From Cohnella fermenti (lineage in GTDB: Bacteria > Bacillota > Bacilli > Paenibacillales > Paenibacillaceae), in NCBI RefSeq assembly GCF_004801405.1, contig NZ_SSOB01000011.1, positions 1 to 64,000 on the forward strand: a stretch of 64,000 nt of DNA, read 5' to 3'. Positions 31,717 to 41,364 of this stretch are shown here, in pieces. The translations under genes were made by a program, and so were the position numbers. The notes under the pieces were generated by a model. It saw only the letters and a program-made list of their open reading frames with translations, made no database searches and was not told where the DNA came from. Position 1 is the first letter of the stretch. Each line of letters opens with the position of its first letter.

Positions 31717-34655
31717 TCTCCGTCCCTCCTATAGACCAGTTCCAATTCCCCAAGCGCGAACGAGCTCAGGACATAGCGGTCCGTCCACCTCGAACGATCG
31801 AAGAAGTGGGCCGGCGTCAGGAAGGCAACCTCCTCGTCGCCCTGCAGATGGTGCGGGCCGACCAAGTTCCGCAGGGAGCCGTTCATCACCAGCGCCAAGC
31901 GGCGGCTGCCGCTCCCCTGCAGCTCCGGCAGCTCCCATTCCCAAGGCGCCCATGCCCGGGCCCCGCAGGCGACCCCGTCAACGCGGAGCGAGATCGACCC
32001 GGCCCGGGGCCGCTTCAATCGCAGCAGCCAGCGCCCCGGCGGACGCTCCCGCGACGGCAGCAGCTTCTCCGTGTCCACCATGAAGCTGAACTCCATGCTT
32101 CCCGCATAGAACGGATACCCCTGTTCGGACAAGTCGCCCGAGGGATCAAGCACCGTTCCGTCCGGCGGCCCGATCGCGGGTTCAAGTCCCTCTCTCAGCC
32201 TGACGGCGAAGTCTCCGATCACATACAGATTTTCCATATGTCCGCCATATCGACGATCATCAAGCCATACCTCGACCTCATTGATTCCCTCTCTTGCGAT
32301 ATCGGCAGGCACGCCATAACAGAGCCAATCCGGGTCGATCCATGAGGCTCCGTCGGCCTGGAGGGGATGCCCGTTCCAGCGAACGTCCGCAGCCAGTTGC
32401 CGTTCGACGACAACCTGCAGCTCTTGCTGCGGCAGCGCTTCGCTTATGACGATGTCCGCCCGGTACCGATAGCCTCTTGGAGCGGAGCCGTCTTCCGCAA
32501 TCCATTCCGCCAGATAACGCGCCTCGGACCAAGCGCCGGCGATGGAATCGTATCGCGAGAAGCGATCCACGACCAGCGCGTTCGGATGCAAGGGAATCGG
32601 CGCAGCGACCGGCGGAAGCGGAAGCGCTTCTTCCGTCATCGTCCCCGCCAGGAGCACGGCCCCTTCCCCCGGAATCGGACCCGTCGCCGGTTCGGCCCGC
32701 AGCAGCAGCGTCGCACGCGGCTCGAATTGCCGCTCCAGCTCCGTTCCCGTCCCGCCAAGGCACGGGGAGAGGAGGCGAGCTTCCCCGGTCTCCGCATCCC
32801 ACTCGGTCAAACGAACGGGATGCTCGAATCGTAGAGCGACCCGGACGGTCTTCGTACCCGACATATTGGCGAGAAAATAAAGACGAGTCGGGCCGTCTTC
32901 CCGCTCATGAAGCCAGAGCGCAGCCGCATCCTCTCCCTCTATGACCATCGAATGCGGCGATTGCCGGCGAAGACATTCCTCCGAGAAAGGCTGGAGCGGA
33001 AGGCGACGCGCCTCTTCCGGCAAGCCTCCCCCTTCTGGATCGCGGTCGAACAGCACCGGGAAGCCGAGCTCCGCGAAGCGGTCCAGGAAGCGGATCGTGG
33101 TCGCTCGGAGCCGCGTGCAGCGCGGAATGACCACCGCTTGATAGACGGCCTCTTGAATGCGCAGCCCTGCGGCGGACACCGAACCGTACTTGGCCAGCAG
33201 GTGCTCGTTGCCGTAGTCGAAGCTTAGATGGGCATCCAGCAGCCGCAGGGACAATGCCTCCAGAGCGGCGTTCATCCCGTCGACCTGCGATCGATCCAAC
33301 GGCGAATAGCATTCATAAGCCGATTCCATCGGATGAAGGACAAGAATCGGAGCCACTCTTCTGCCGCGCGTCAGCGCATAGCTCATTCGGGCCTGATAGT
33401 CCGTCAGCAGGCGATAATCTCCCCACCAGGGCTGCTGCGGACCGATGGTCGGCGGGTAGTCGCGCTTGCCCTCCCCTTCCAGCGAATAGGGAAGCAGATG
33501 CGGGCTGAACAGGTTAATGCCATGAATGAAGTGCCAGTCCGACATCCGCTTCTGCCGATTCATGCCGAAGCTCTGGCCCGCGCAGGCGAAGAGCTCGGAC
33601 AGCGCCCGTTCTCTGCCAAGCTGATTCGCAACGCTCGACACTTGCTTCGCCGACAGCACCGTCGTATAGGGTTCGCCGTTATTCTCCGGCCGGTTCCCCT
33701 GAGAATAACGCCCCAGATGATCCAGACCGGGAATATGCATGTACTCATACTGTCGCATGACGTCGCCAACCCATTCCATCTGATAGCCCAGACTATCCTC
33801 GGCCATCAGGTGCCCGGTGTAGAGCAGTCCCCGCTCGTCGCACCACTCGTATACCGCCCTGCTGAAGTTCTCGGCGAACAGTTCCGTTACAAGAGACCAA
33901 TAATCGTACCGGACACGGCGGCAGTCCCCCTCCGGCAGGAACAGCTCGTGCAGGCGGGGGCGCAGATCGTATCCATACTTCGCTACGAACCGTTCGTCCA
34001 TCCCCGTTGTCCACGGCAAGGCCGGCACCTGGGGATCGAGCCATAGCAGGGCGCAGGCTTCATCGCTGAATACCCCCGGGACGGTTCCTCCGAATCGCGA
34101 GCCGAATCGCTCCTCATAGCGCCGGTGCGTGCTCTGGACAAAAGCTTCGGTGACGCGAGGGTCCAGCAGATCGACGTAAGCGGCATTCTCGAAGCGCGGG
34201 TCCCCCATCGGCTGGACCCACTCGTACAGATAGCTCGCGGAGCCTCCCGCTTCGAACGCCTCAAGCAGCCGGCATCCCTCGTCGTCCTCCCGCCGCTCCG
34301 GCAGCAGAACAAGCGCCTTGGCGCGATAATCCCGGCCCAGCGACGGAACGAGGCCGCCGGCAAAACCGCTCGGCCAGCCCTTCTCGTCATAAATCCACGC
34401 CTTCATGCCGAGCCGCTCCGCCTCCTCGATGCAGGCCCGCACGCAATCGAACCAGTCCTCGTCCAGATAGCCGGTCTTGAGGCCGTTCCTTGCGTGCATA
34501 AAGAATCCGCCGACTCCCGCTTCATGCATCCGTCCGATCTGCCCGATCAGCCGTTCGCGCGACAGAAGACCGTTCCATGACCAGAACGGAACGGGACGGT
34601 ATTCGACCGCAGGCGCCCTGAACTCGTCCTCCTTCCACGTATTCCCGCTCTTCAT
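31713..34655 (-). CDS. GH106-like glycosidase (probable alpha-L-rhamnosidase)
   Basis: 980 residues. The N-terminal TIM-barrel start matches the large GH106-type family: VPFWSWNGLLSRERLIGQIGRMHEAGVGGFFMHARNGL, LGMKAWIYDEKGWPSGFAGG, VPGVFSDEACALLW and the MAEDSLGYQMEW block. Later regions hold beta-sandwich domains, with a C-terminal galactose-binding-like domain (RWLLRLKRPRAGSISLRVDGVACG). No signal peptide. It lies between the GH78 and GH36 genes and overlaps both by 4 bp, so it is translated with them. An alpha-L-rhamnosidase role is inferred from family and context; related unclassified members may have other specificity. Confidence 0.82.
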   Translation of the reverse strand: MKSGNTWKEDEFRAPAVEYRPVPFWSWNGLLSRERLIGQIGRMHEAGVGGFFMHARNGLKTGYLDEDWFDCVRACIEEAERLGMKAWIYDEKGWPSGFAGGLVPSLGRDYRAKALVLLPERREDDEGCRLLEAFEAGGSASYLYEWVQPMGDPRFENAAYVDLLDPRVTEAFVQSTHRRYEERFGSRFGGTVPGVFSDEACALLWLDPQVPALPWTTGMDERFVAKYGYDLRPRLHELFLPEGDCRRVRYDYWSLVTELFAENFSRAVYEWCDERGLLYTGHLMAEDSLGYQMEWVGDVMRQYEYMHIPGLDHLGRYSQGNRPENNGEPYTTVLSAKQVSSVANQLGRERALSELFACAGQSFGMNRQKRMSDWHFIHGINLFSPHLLPYSLEGEGKRDYPPTIGPQQPWWGDYRLLTDYQARMSYALTRGRRVAPILVLHPMESAYECYSPLDRSQVDGMNAALEALSLRLLDAHLSFDYGNEHLLAKYGSVSAAGLRIQEAVYQAVVIPRCTRLRATTIRFLDRFAELGFPVLFDRDPEGGGLPEEARRLPLQPFSEECLRRQSPHSMVIEGEDAAALWLHEREDGPTRLYFLANMSGTKTVRVALRFEHPVRLTEWDAETGEARLLSPCLGGTGTELERQFEPRATLLLRAEPATGPIPGEGAVLLAGTMTEEALPLPPVAAPIPLHPNALVVDRFSRYDSIAGAWSEARYLAEWIAEDGSAPRGYRYRADIVISEALPQQELQVVVERQLAADVRWNGHPLQADGASWIDPDWLCYGVPADIAREGINEVEVWLDDRRYGGHMENLYVIGDFAVRLREGLEPAIGPPDGTVLDPSGDLSEQGYPFYAGSMEFSFMVDTEKLLPSRERPPGRWLLRLKRPRAGSISLRVDGVACGARAWAPWEWELPELQGSGSRRLALVMNGSLRNLVGPHHLQGDEEVAFLTPAHFFDRSRWTDRYVLSSFALGELELVYRRDGE

Positions 34656-36805
34656 CGCAACAGAATCCTTTCCCCCATGGAGCCGTATTCGATCTCTACG
34701 CCTTGCGGAGCTTCAATCGAAGCCGCCAGCCTTCCGTCCTCTCGCTTCTCCCAGCGAACACGGATCGGCCCGCGAGGCGTGCTGACCGTACCCTCGCAAC
34801 GATTCATTCCCGGCATGGCCCGCGGCTGGAAGGCAATCTTGGCGAACCCTGGGGCGAGCGGCTTGACGCCCAGAATGTAGCGGCTCATCCATTGCACCGG
34901 CGTGCTCGACCAACTGTGGCATAGGCTGATCCGGTACGATTCGTAAGCCGTATACGTCGTTAACGAATGATGGAAGTCCGCGGACGGCGCCAGCGTGACG
35001 CTCTCCCAGAACGAGGTCGCCCCCTCCTCCAGCATCCGTCCCCATACCCGCTCGATCACAGCCCAGCCCTCCTCCGTCTTCCCTGTTGCCGCCAGCCTCT
35101 CCGCGAGCCAGAAGGCAGACAACGGAGTGACGGGGTCGCTTACCGCGATGCCGCTCAGGACGGACCGTTCCTGCTCCTCGTCGAGGCAGCCGCTCTCCGC
35201 GCCCAGCATCAAGGTAATCAGCGACGGACTGCTGCGGAACGCTGCGGAAGGAATCGTCGGCCGCTTAATTCCGCTCGCCGCCAGCCCGAGCTCGGGAATC
35301 TCCTCGTTTAACCGATTCACGCTGCTCAGGGCGATAGCCAGAACCGCGTGCAAGGTATGCCAGGCGTCCTCCTCGGTCATCGGCACCCACTCGATAAAGG
35401 CCTGATGCCGTTGTACGAACATCCCCGTCTCCGGATCGATATGATGAACAATCCAGCGCAGATGCCGTTCCAGAGCCGGCTTGATCTCCAGCACGAACGC
35501 CCGGTCGCCGGTGTGCAGGTAATAATCCCAGACGTTGACCATCCACCAGCACGTATAGGCCGGAATCGAATTCATCCAATAGCCGTACGGCGTATGCCCC
35601 AGCTCCAGGATGGTTCGCTTCAAGACGGAGAAGTCGTTCCACAGAACGTAGTCGGCTTTGGCGGCCATATAGAAGTCATAGGTCCAATTGAGCCTGTCCC
35701 GCTTCACCCCGTCCCATAATCCCGTCTGGTGGCAGATGCGGTTGGTATGAACGGAGGTATGATAGATTCGGTCCGCGACGGGATGATCGGAACCGAATTG
35801 CCCGATCTGCTCCAGCATCACGCCTACCTCTTCGAACCGGATGCGCAAGTCGAACGCTTCTCCCGGCAGCCCGATCAGACAGAACCGCACATACCGCATC
35901 CCCTGGGGCAGAATCGTGAACGAGCCGCCCGGATCGACCGGGAAGCTCTCGGTAATGCAGCCCGCATACCGCTCCAGCTCCGTGAGCGATTCCGCGCCGT
36001 TCCATAGAATGGTCGCCCGTCGTCCCGAATCGTTGTGCACGCGGAACCGCATGTTGTACTCGGCGTCCATCTCCAGGACAATCCACGGCGCTTCCCCAAG
36101 CCCTGCCCGTTCCTGATAGGCTCTCAGCTCGGCCCATTCCTGCTGCTTCCGCAGATGATAGAAGATATGCCGTTCGTTCCGGCGAACGCTCGGCAGCTCC
36201 GCTTGAACCGTATGAGTGCCCGACAGCGAGAGAACGCCGTTCGTGCGGCCGATCGCTTCTATGCCGGAGCGCTCCACGATCCCGTAGTCCGTCAGCGGCT
36301 TCGTACCGATATCCCCATAGCCCCCGCGTACGAACCAGTCGGGTCCATTTTCCAAGTCGCCGTAAGGCTCTTCCCCGAGCAGACAGACGACCCGGGCAGA
36401 AGCGCCTGCGGAGTCCCAGCGTTCATCGGTCGGCAGCCACAGCTCCGCTCCCTCAAGGTACCCGATGCACCCGACCCTCCGCTCTTGCAGATGGACGTTC
36501 ACGTCCACAATCGGCATCGGCTCCGTGCAGCTTATCCGCAGCTCAAGCCGATGACGGCCCGCAGCGATGGAGTCGGGGAAGGCGTCTATGCGGATGAAGG
36601 ACGCAAGATGCGCCGGGTGCTCCTCCAATTGTCCGACGACGACGCCGTCCCATACGATCTCGACATGACCCGTTGCCGCCACGAACAAGCGGACCTTCTC
36701 TTCGCCCCGATCCAGATGAAGCTCTCTGCTGAGTACGTGCTGCAGGCGGCTTGCGCCGTCTTCATGCCATATCCACTTCGGGATTGCGCTTGTCACAACC
36801 ATCAT
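34652..36805 (-). CDS. Alpha-L-rhamnosidase, GH78 family
   Basis: 717 residues. GH78 (alpha/alpha)6-barrel features: WDGVKRDRLNWTYDFYMAAKADYVLWND near residue 355, YWMNSIPAYTCWWMVNVWDYYLHTGD, and the C-terminal SLCHSWSSTPVQWMSRYILGVKPLAPGF. The first about 330 residues are the beta-sandwich accessory domains. No signal peptide. ATG codons at 36805 and 36802 directly abut AGGAAGGA; a GTG at 36796 has better spacing, so the true N-terminus may be three residues shorter. It follows the permease gene by 9 bp. It releases terminal alpha-L-rhamnose from imported oligosaccharides and marks the operon as rhamnoside-directed. Confidence 0.92.
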   Translation of the reverse strand: MMVVTSAIPKWIWHEDGASRLQHVLSRELHLDRGEEKVRLFVAATGHVEIVWDGVVVGQLEEHPAHLASFIRIDAFPDSIAAGRHRLELRISCTEPMPIVDVNVHLQERRVGCIGYLEGAELWLPTDERWDSAGASARVVCLLGEEPYGDLENGPDWFVRGGYGDIGTKPLTDYGIVERSGIEAIGRTNGVLSLSGTHTVQAELPSVRRNERHIFYHLRKQQEWAELRAYQERAGLGEAPWIVLEMDAEYNMRFRVHNDSGRRATILWNGAESLTELERYAGCITESFPVDPGGSFTILPQGMRYVRFCLIGLPGEAFDLRIRFEEVGVMLEQIGQFGSDHPVADRIYHTSVHTNRICHQTGLWDGVKRDRLNWTYDFYMAAKADYVLWNDFSVLKRTILELGHTPYGYWMNSIPAYTCWWMVNVWDYYLHTGDRAFVLEIKPALERHLRWIVHHIDPETGMFVQRHQAFIEWVPMTEEDAWHTLHAVLAIALSSVNRLNEEIPELGLAASGIKRPTIPSAAFRSSPSLITLMLGAESGCLDEEQERSVLSGIAVSDPVTPLSAFWLAERLAATGKTEEGWAVIERVWGRMLEEGATSFWESVTLAPSADFHHSLTTYTAYESYRISLCHSWSSTPVQWMSRYILGVKPLAPGFAKIAFQPRAMPGMNRCEGTVSTPRGPIRVRWEKREDGRLAASIEAPQGVEIEYGSMGERILLR

Positions 36806-36814
36806 TCCTTCCTG

Positions 36815-37669
36815 TTATCCTTTGATTCCCGTTGAGATGGCCGTGCCGGAGATCAGCTTCTTCTGGGCGAAGAAGAACACGAGAATGACAGGCACAATCG
36901 CCAGGCTGCAAGCCGCCATCAGTTGCGCGGTCGTAATCGTGCCGATCGTGGAGCCGCCCGCCTCCCCCGGCGACAGGGCGTACAGCCCGAGCGCAAGCGT
37001 GAAGCTCTGCTCCTTGCTTAAGTAAATAAGCGGGCCCATGAAGTCGTTCCAGGTGGACATGAACGTGCCGATCGCGACGACCGTCAATCCCGGCAGGCAC
37101 AGCGGCAGCGAGATTCGCCAGAAGATATTCCAGAGGTTCGCGCCGTCGATCTTGGCGGCCTCGTCGAAATCAGGAGGGAGCGTTGCAAAAAACTGCCTGA
37201 GCAAAAATATATTAAAAGCTCCGCCGCCAAAAAAAGTCGGCACGATCAAAGGGAGCAGCGTATTGGTCCAGTGAAGCTTGCTGAACAGGACGTAGACCGG
37301 AATCATGGTGACGGCGCCGGGAAGCATCATCGTCGACAGCACGATGCCGAAGATGAGATTGCGGTACGGGAACCGCAGCCTCGCGAAGCCGAACGCGCAC
37401 AGGGCGGAGGACAACGTCGCTCCGATGACGCTGCAGAGCACGACGATGCCGGTATTGCGAATATAAGTCGGGAACGGCTTAAGCGACCAGATCTCGCTGT
37501 AGGAATTCGCCATCCACTTGGTCGGGAACACAATCGGAGGAACCTTGTACAGATCGTCCAATCCCATGAAGCTTCTTGCAACCATCCAGATTAGCGGAAA
37601 AAGAAACACGATCGCGAATGCCGCCAGCAGCGGGTAGGCCAACAGTGCAGACTTGCCGGACGTTCTCAT
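36815..37669 (-). CDS. Sugar ABC transporter permease (UgpE/MalG-like)
   Basis: 284 residues with about six membrane spans. The EAA-loop is FDEAAKIDGANLWNIFWRISLPLCLPGL and the C-terminus KKLISGTAISTGIKG is typical of the family. The ATG at 37669 follows the partner permease stop (TAG) without a gap, with GGGGAGG upstream. It pairs with the 37670-38560 permease and the 38647-40011 binding protein; no ATPase is encoded nearby. Confidence 0.92.
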   Translation of the reverse strand: MRTSGKSALLAYPLLAAFAIVFLFPLIWMVARSFMGLDDLYKVPPIVFPTKWMANSYSEIWSLKPFPTYIRNTGIVVLCSVIGATLSSALCAFGFARLRFPYRNLIFGIVLSTMMLPGAVTMIPVYVLFSKLHWTNTLLPLIVPTFFGGGAFNIFLLRQFFATLPPDFDEAAKIDGANLWNIFWRISLPLCLPGLTVVAIGTFMSTWNDFMGPLIYLSKEQSFTLALGLYALSPGEAGGSTIGTITTAQLMAACSLAIVPVILVFFFAQKKLISGTAISTGIKG

Positions 37670-38560
37670 CTAGCGGACCTCCCCTTCGTAATGGACCCAG
37701 GAACGGCTCGATCGGAAGATAAATGCCGTCAGCAGCAGAACGATAACGAACAGCACCCAGCCCAGGGCGGAAGCGTAGCCCATATCGAGCGTGCGGAATG
37801 CCTTCTTGTAGATCATCACCATGAGGAAGTTGCTGGCGTTCAGCGGACCTCCCGCGGTCGTCGCCATGACTTGGCCGAACACCTGGAACGAACCGATGAA
37901 CCCCATAATCAAGTTAAAGAATATAACCGGGCTGATCATCGGAATCGTGATGTTCCAGAATCTCCGGAACCGCGAAGCTCCATCCACGATCGCCGCCTCG
38001 TACAGATGCGCCGGAATTCCCTGGAAGCCGGCCAACCAGATAATCATGGAGCCGCCCGCCTGCCACAGCCCCATGATGATAAGGGAAGGGATGACCGATT
38101 CCGGTTGCGAGAACCAGGTGTAGGGCGGCAGCCCGAACATCTTCAGCAATTCGTTCGCGAAGCCGAAGGTCGGACTGTAAAGCTGCTTCCAGAGAATGCC
38201 GAGGGCCACGACCGGAACGACGACCGGCAGATAGAAGATCGTTCGGAACAGCCCGATTCCTGGCAACTGACGATGCAGCAGCAGCGCCAGCAGGAACCCG
38301 ATCAGCAGCGAGGCCGGCACCGATATGCCGGTATAGACGGCCGTGATCCTCAGCGATTGCCAGAACTCCGGATCATGCGCCATCTTCTCGTAATTATCCG
38401 TCCCGATCCAGACCGGCGACTTGATGATGTTAAACTTCGTAAAGCTGTAATAGAGAGACTGAAGCACCGGCCAAGCCGTAAACAGCAGGATGCCTATCGT
38501 CACCGGCGATGTGAACAGATAGCCGGCAATCGCTTCGCGAACGCTCTTCCTGGACTTCAT
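37670..38560 (-). CDS. Sugar ABC transporter permease (UgpA/MalF-like)
   Basis: 296 residues from ATG 38560, which has GGAGGAGG at 9 nt; an upstream start 60 bp away lacks a ribosome site. Six spans are expected; the EAA loop is IPAHLYEAAIVDGASRFRRFWNITIPMISPV. It is immediately followed by the second permease. The gap to the binding-protein gene contains a GC-rich hairpin. Confidence 0.92.
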   Translation of the reverse strand: MKSRKSVREAIAGYLFTSPVTIGILLFTAWPVLQSLYYSFTKFNIIKSPVWIGTDNYEKMAHDPEFWQSLRITAVYTGISVPASLLIGFLLALLLHRQLPGIGLFRTIFYLPVVVPVVALGILWKQLYSPTFGFANELLKMFGLPPYTWFSQPESVIPSLIIMGLWQAGGSMIIWLAGFQGIPAHLYEAAIVDGASRFRRFWNITIPMISPVIFFNLIMGFIGSFQVFGQVMATTAGGPLNASNFLMVMIYKKAFRTLDMGYASALGWVLFVIVLLLTAFIFRSSRSWVHYEGEVR

Positions 38561-38586
38561 GACGCTATTCCTCCTCCCAACATCCG

Positions 38587-38618
38587 GGCGGAGAGACCGC
38601 TCCCGCGTCCCCTCCGCC
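38587..38618 (-). other. Intercistronic hairpin after the rhamnoside binding-protein gene
   Basis: The 7-bp arms GGCGGAG and CTCCGCC enclose a 18-nt loop, no T tract. It lies between the binding-protein stop (38647) and the permease start (38560), the same place as the hairpin in the maltose-type operon. It is weaker than the other two examples. Confidence 0.45.
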
Positions 38619-38646
38619 ACGAACTCCCGCTATGCGTCTTCTCCCC

Positions 38647-40011
38647 TTACTTCCATTCCTTGTTGATTCGGTCTTCCCACTCCTGAAGCGCGTCTACGAG
38701 CGACAGCTTGCCGAGCAGGTACTTATTCATCGCGTCTTCGTAGCCGGCATTGGCTTCGTTGATCAGCGCGACCGGCAGCTCAGAGCTCAGAATCGGCAGA
38801 ATGTCGGCTTCCGGCGCAATCGTGTACGCTTCGACGTTCTTGCCTTCCACCGGACTGTTCCTCCAAGTCTCGTCGCTCTCCATGGACTTAAGAACAGGAA
38901 CCGAGTTGCCTGCCGAATTGAACGCCTTCTGGCCGTCCGCTGTCAGGAACATCGAGACGAACGCGCCCGCCTCTTCCTTGTGATCCGACTTGGAGCTTAT
39001 GCTGTAGCCGCTTGTTCCTCCGCCAACGGCATGAACCGCCGGCAATTGCGGGAACGGCACAACGTCCCACTCGAAGCCCTTGGCCGCGGCAACGTCATTG
39101 ATCTGGGAAGCGACGGACTTCACCGCGAAGTAGAAGGCTACCTTGCCCGCCAGGAACATATCCTCCGGATACTGGCCGTTCGGGTCCAGCGCGTAGCCGT
39201 CCTTCGACAGATCCCACAGGTCTCTCAGCCCTTCTCCAACCAGCGGATCGGAGGCGATTGTCAGCTTGCGGTTCTCGGCATCGAGCAGCTTGCCGCCATG
39301 CCCGAGCGCGAACGGGGTCCATACCGCCCACCAGTGAATGTTCGAGTTGACCGCCCACTGCGTTGTCGTGCCGGAAGCATCCTTCTTGGTCAGCTTCTTC
39401 GCATAGTCCATGAACGTCTCCCAATCCCAGTCATTGGACGGCAGCGGCAAGCCTTCGTTCTTCAAGAGCGTCGTGTTGACCAGCGTGACGACATGGGCGT
39501 AATCGCGCGGCACCATGTAGGTCTCGTTGTTCACCTTGCCCAGATCGAGCATGCTCGGGTACACGTCGTTCACATCCACGCCGTTCGGAGCGAAGTATTC
39601 GTCGAGCGGAGCCAGAATGCCCAAGTCCTCGAACTCTCTTACCGACGTGTCCGGCAGCCAGAATACATCCGGGAGCTCGTTCGCCGCCGCTTGGGCCAGC
39701 ACCTTCGCATGGGGATCGCCCACCATCTTCTCGACGTTCACCGTAACGTACGGATACTTCTCTTGGAAGACGCTGACAACGGCCTCCACGTTCTCGGCTT
39801 CTCCTGCCCACTCGGGAACGCCCACCCGAATCTCGACCGGATCATGCGCCTTCTCCGAAGCCGTCTGAGAAGCGGTGCTGCCGCCGGAAGCGCCGCCTGT
39901 ATCCGCTTTCAAGTTGTTGCTGTTGGAATTGCCCCCGCATGCGGCCAGCACTCCGATCATACAGCTCATAAGCAGAATAGCCAATCCGGTCTTTACGTTT
40001 GTCTTGTTCAC
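38647..40011 (-). CDS. Sugar ABC transporter substrate-binding lipoprotein of the rhamnoside operon
   Basis: 454 residues from a GTG at 40011 that has AGGGAGG at 8 nt. A longer ATG frame begins in a 15-bp tandem repeat and would put a very acidic tail in front of the signal sequence, so it is rejected. The lipoprotein signal is short, with lipobox VLAAC near residue 24, then a Gly/Asn/Ser linker. The mature domain is a family-1 solute-binding protein (IRVGVPEWAGEAENVEAVVSVFQEKYPYVTVNVEKMVGD, YMVPRDYAHVVTLVNTTLLKNEGLPLP). It is the first gene of the operon, after a promoter with a LacI-type operator. Confidence 0.92.
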   Translation of the reverse strand: MNKTNVKTGLAILLMSCMIGVLAACGGNSNSNNLKADTGGASGGSTASQTASEKAHDPVEIRVGVPEWAGEAENVEAVVSVFQEKYPYVTVNVEKMVGDPHAKVLAQAAANELPDVFWLPDTSVREFEDLGILAPLDEYFAPNGVDVNDVYPSMLDLGKVNNETYMVPRDYAHVVTLVNTTLLKNEGLPLPSNDWDWETFMDYAKKLTKKDASGTTTQWAVNSNIHWWAVWTPFALGHGGKLLDAENRKLTIASDPLVGEGLRDLWDLSKDGYALDPNGQYPEDMFLAGKVAFYFAVKSVASQINDVAAAKGFEWDVVPFPQLPAVHAVGGGTSGYSISSKSDHKEEAGAFVSMFLTADGQKAFNSAGNSVPVLKSMESDETWRNSPVEGKNVEAYTIAPEADILPILSSELPVALINEANAGYEDAMNKYLLGKLSLVDALQEWEDRINKEWK

Positions 40012-40030
40012 TTTGTCGTCCTCCCTGGTC

Positions 40031-40088
40031 TCTGCTTCCCATGTCTCTTCTTCCCATGTCTCTTCTTCCCATGTCTCTTCTTCCCGCG
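40031..40088. repeat. 15-bp tandem repeat in the leader of the binding-protein gene
   Basis: About four copies of TCTTCTTCCCATGTC (plus strand), with the first and last diverged. It lies 20 bp upstream of the GTG start and would encode EEETW repeats if translated. Copy-number change here would alter the leader just before the ribosome site. Confidence 0.85.
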
Positions 40089-40202
40089 TCATCTTGTTCT
40101 TGCCCCCGGAACATTCTGCGCGTTAACGGCTATGCACGTCTCTCTTCATTCGCAGCGTCCCCCTTCCGCACGCATCTCGGCATTGGATAAAATCGGATAA
40201 AA

Positions 40203-40258
40203 CAATAAATAAAACGTTTAACTAAATGTAGTTTATATCAAGCTCATTTTAATGTCAA
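40203..40258 (-). promoter_or_regulatory. Promoter and LacI-type operator of the rhamnoside operon
   Basis: On the minus strand a perfect -35 TTGACA (40258-40253), 17 bp, TAAACT (40235-40230; TATAAA is also possible). The palindrome AAACGTTT at 40212-40219 within TTAGTTAAACGTTTTATTTA lies about +8 to +12 from the expected start. The same motif is found upstream of the truncated propeller gene and a variant upstream of the LacI gene. Confidence 0.8.
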
Positions 40259-40344
40259 CGTCTTCCCTCGTCCGAATGGGCAAAAAAAATCCTTCGCTAG
40301 GAACGTGTCGGGCATGCCCGTTATTCCGTTGCAAAGGATCTTCA

Positions 40345-41352
40345 TTACCTGACCGGCACAAAGGTGCTGCGAATAATAAACTCCGCCCCAATGACAATGC
40401 TCTCGGGTTCGATTCGCCGCGGGTTGGCGATTCGCTTCATCAGCAAGCGGGTCGACTCCTTCGCGATCAGGTTCGTCGGAATGTGAATGGCCGATATCCC
40501 GTAGCTCTCCGCAAGGGGACTGTCGTCGAAGGTAATGATCGCCTTCTCCCGATGGTCCAGCCCCCGTTCCTTCAGGGATTCGATCATCCCGATCGCCTGC
40601 AGATTGGAACCGGCAATGAGCGCGGTCGGCGGCTCGTTCAAGCTCAGAAACTGCTCCATCGCCCGCTTGCCGCTCTGAATATCGCCGTCGCCAATCGAGA
40701 CATAGGATTCGTCGTAAGCAAGATTGTGGCTGAGCAGCGCTTGCCGGTAGCCCGAATGACGATCTCCGCTCACCAGATAATCCATCGGCGCCGGAGAGGA
40801 ATACGCAATGCGCGTATGCCCGGATTTAATCAGAGAGACGGTCGCTTGATAGGATGCGTCCGCATTGTCGACGTCCACCCAACTGCAATAGACGCCTTCC
40901 GGCGGCCGGCTCATCAGGACATAGGGGAAGTTAAGATCATTCAGCGTGCGGAACGTCTTGACGTCGTTGAGCGGCACGAAGAAGACCAGCCCCCGCACGA
41001 TGCCGCTCTGGACCAGATCCAGCACCTTGGAGCCGCCCAACCCATCCTCCCAATCGAGCAGCATGTTGTACTTCTTCTCGCTGGCCACCTCTCCGACGCC
41101 GCTCAGAATGTCCATTCCGACGAAGGGCAGGAATTCGGTGCCGGGCTTCGGTATGATCACGCCGACCGTATTGATTTTATTGTTCGTGACCAAGCCTTTG
41201 GCCAGGGCGTTCGGCTTGTAGCTCAACCGCTCCGCCGCCTCGATAATCTTGGATCGGGTCTCCTCGGAGAGACTCCCCTTGCCGTTAAGAGCCAGAGAAG
41301 CGGCAGCGATCGAGACTCCCGCTTCCTTGGCGACATCCTTGATTGTAGCCAA
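40345..41352 (-). CDS. LacI-family regulator of the rhamnoside regulon
   Basis: 335 residues from a TTG at 41352 (AGGAG at 8 nt). The HTH is complete: ATIKDVAKEAGVSIAAASLALNGKGSLSEETRSKIIEAAERL. The remainder is a periplasmic-binding-like effector domain (VGVIIPKPG, GLVFFVPLND, WVDVDNADASYQATVSLIKSGHTRIAYS). It lies between the importer/glycosidase operon and the truncated propeller gene, all on the minus strand. Its own promoter (TTGAAT-17-TATATT at 41416-41388) has an AAACGATTTA half-match to the shared operator at about +10, so autorepression is likely. The sugar inducer is unknown; a rhamnose-containing disaccharide is likely. Confidence 0.9.
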   Translation of the reverse strand: MATIKDVAKEAGVSIAAASLALNGKGSLSEETRSKIIEAAERLSYKPNALAKGLVTNNKINTVGVIIPKPGTEFLPFVGMDILSGVGEVASEKKYNMLLDWEDGLGGSKVLDLVQSGIVRGLVFFVPLNDVKTFRTLNDLNFPYVLMSRPPEGVYCSWVDVDNADASYQATVSLIKSGHTRIAYSSPAPMDYLVSGDRHSGYRQALLSHNLAYDESYVSIGDGDIQSGKRAMEQFLSLNEPPTALIAGSNLQAIGMIESLKERGLDHREKAIITFDDSPLAESYGISAIHIPTNLIAKESTRLLMKRIANPRRIEPESIVIGAEFIIRSTFVPVR

Positions 41353-41364
41353 ATAAACAACTCC

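Noticed and set aside
38561..38620. Upstream start for the rhamnoside MalF-like permease
   Set aside because: It would translate through the intercistronic hairpin and has no ribosome site; the ATG at 38560 has GGAGGAGG.
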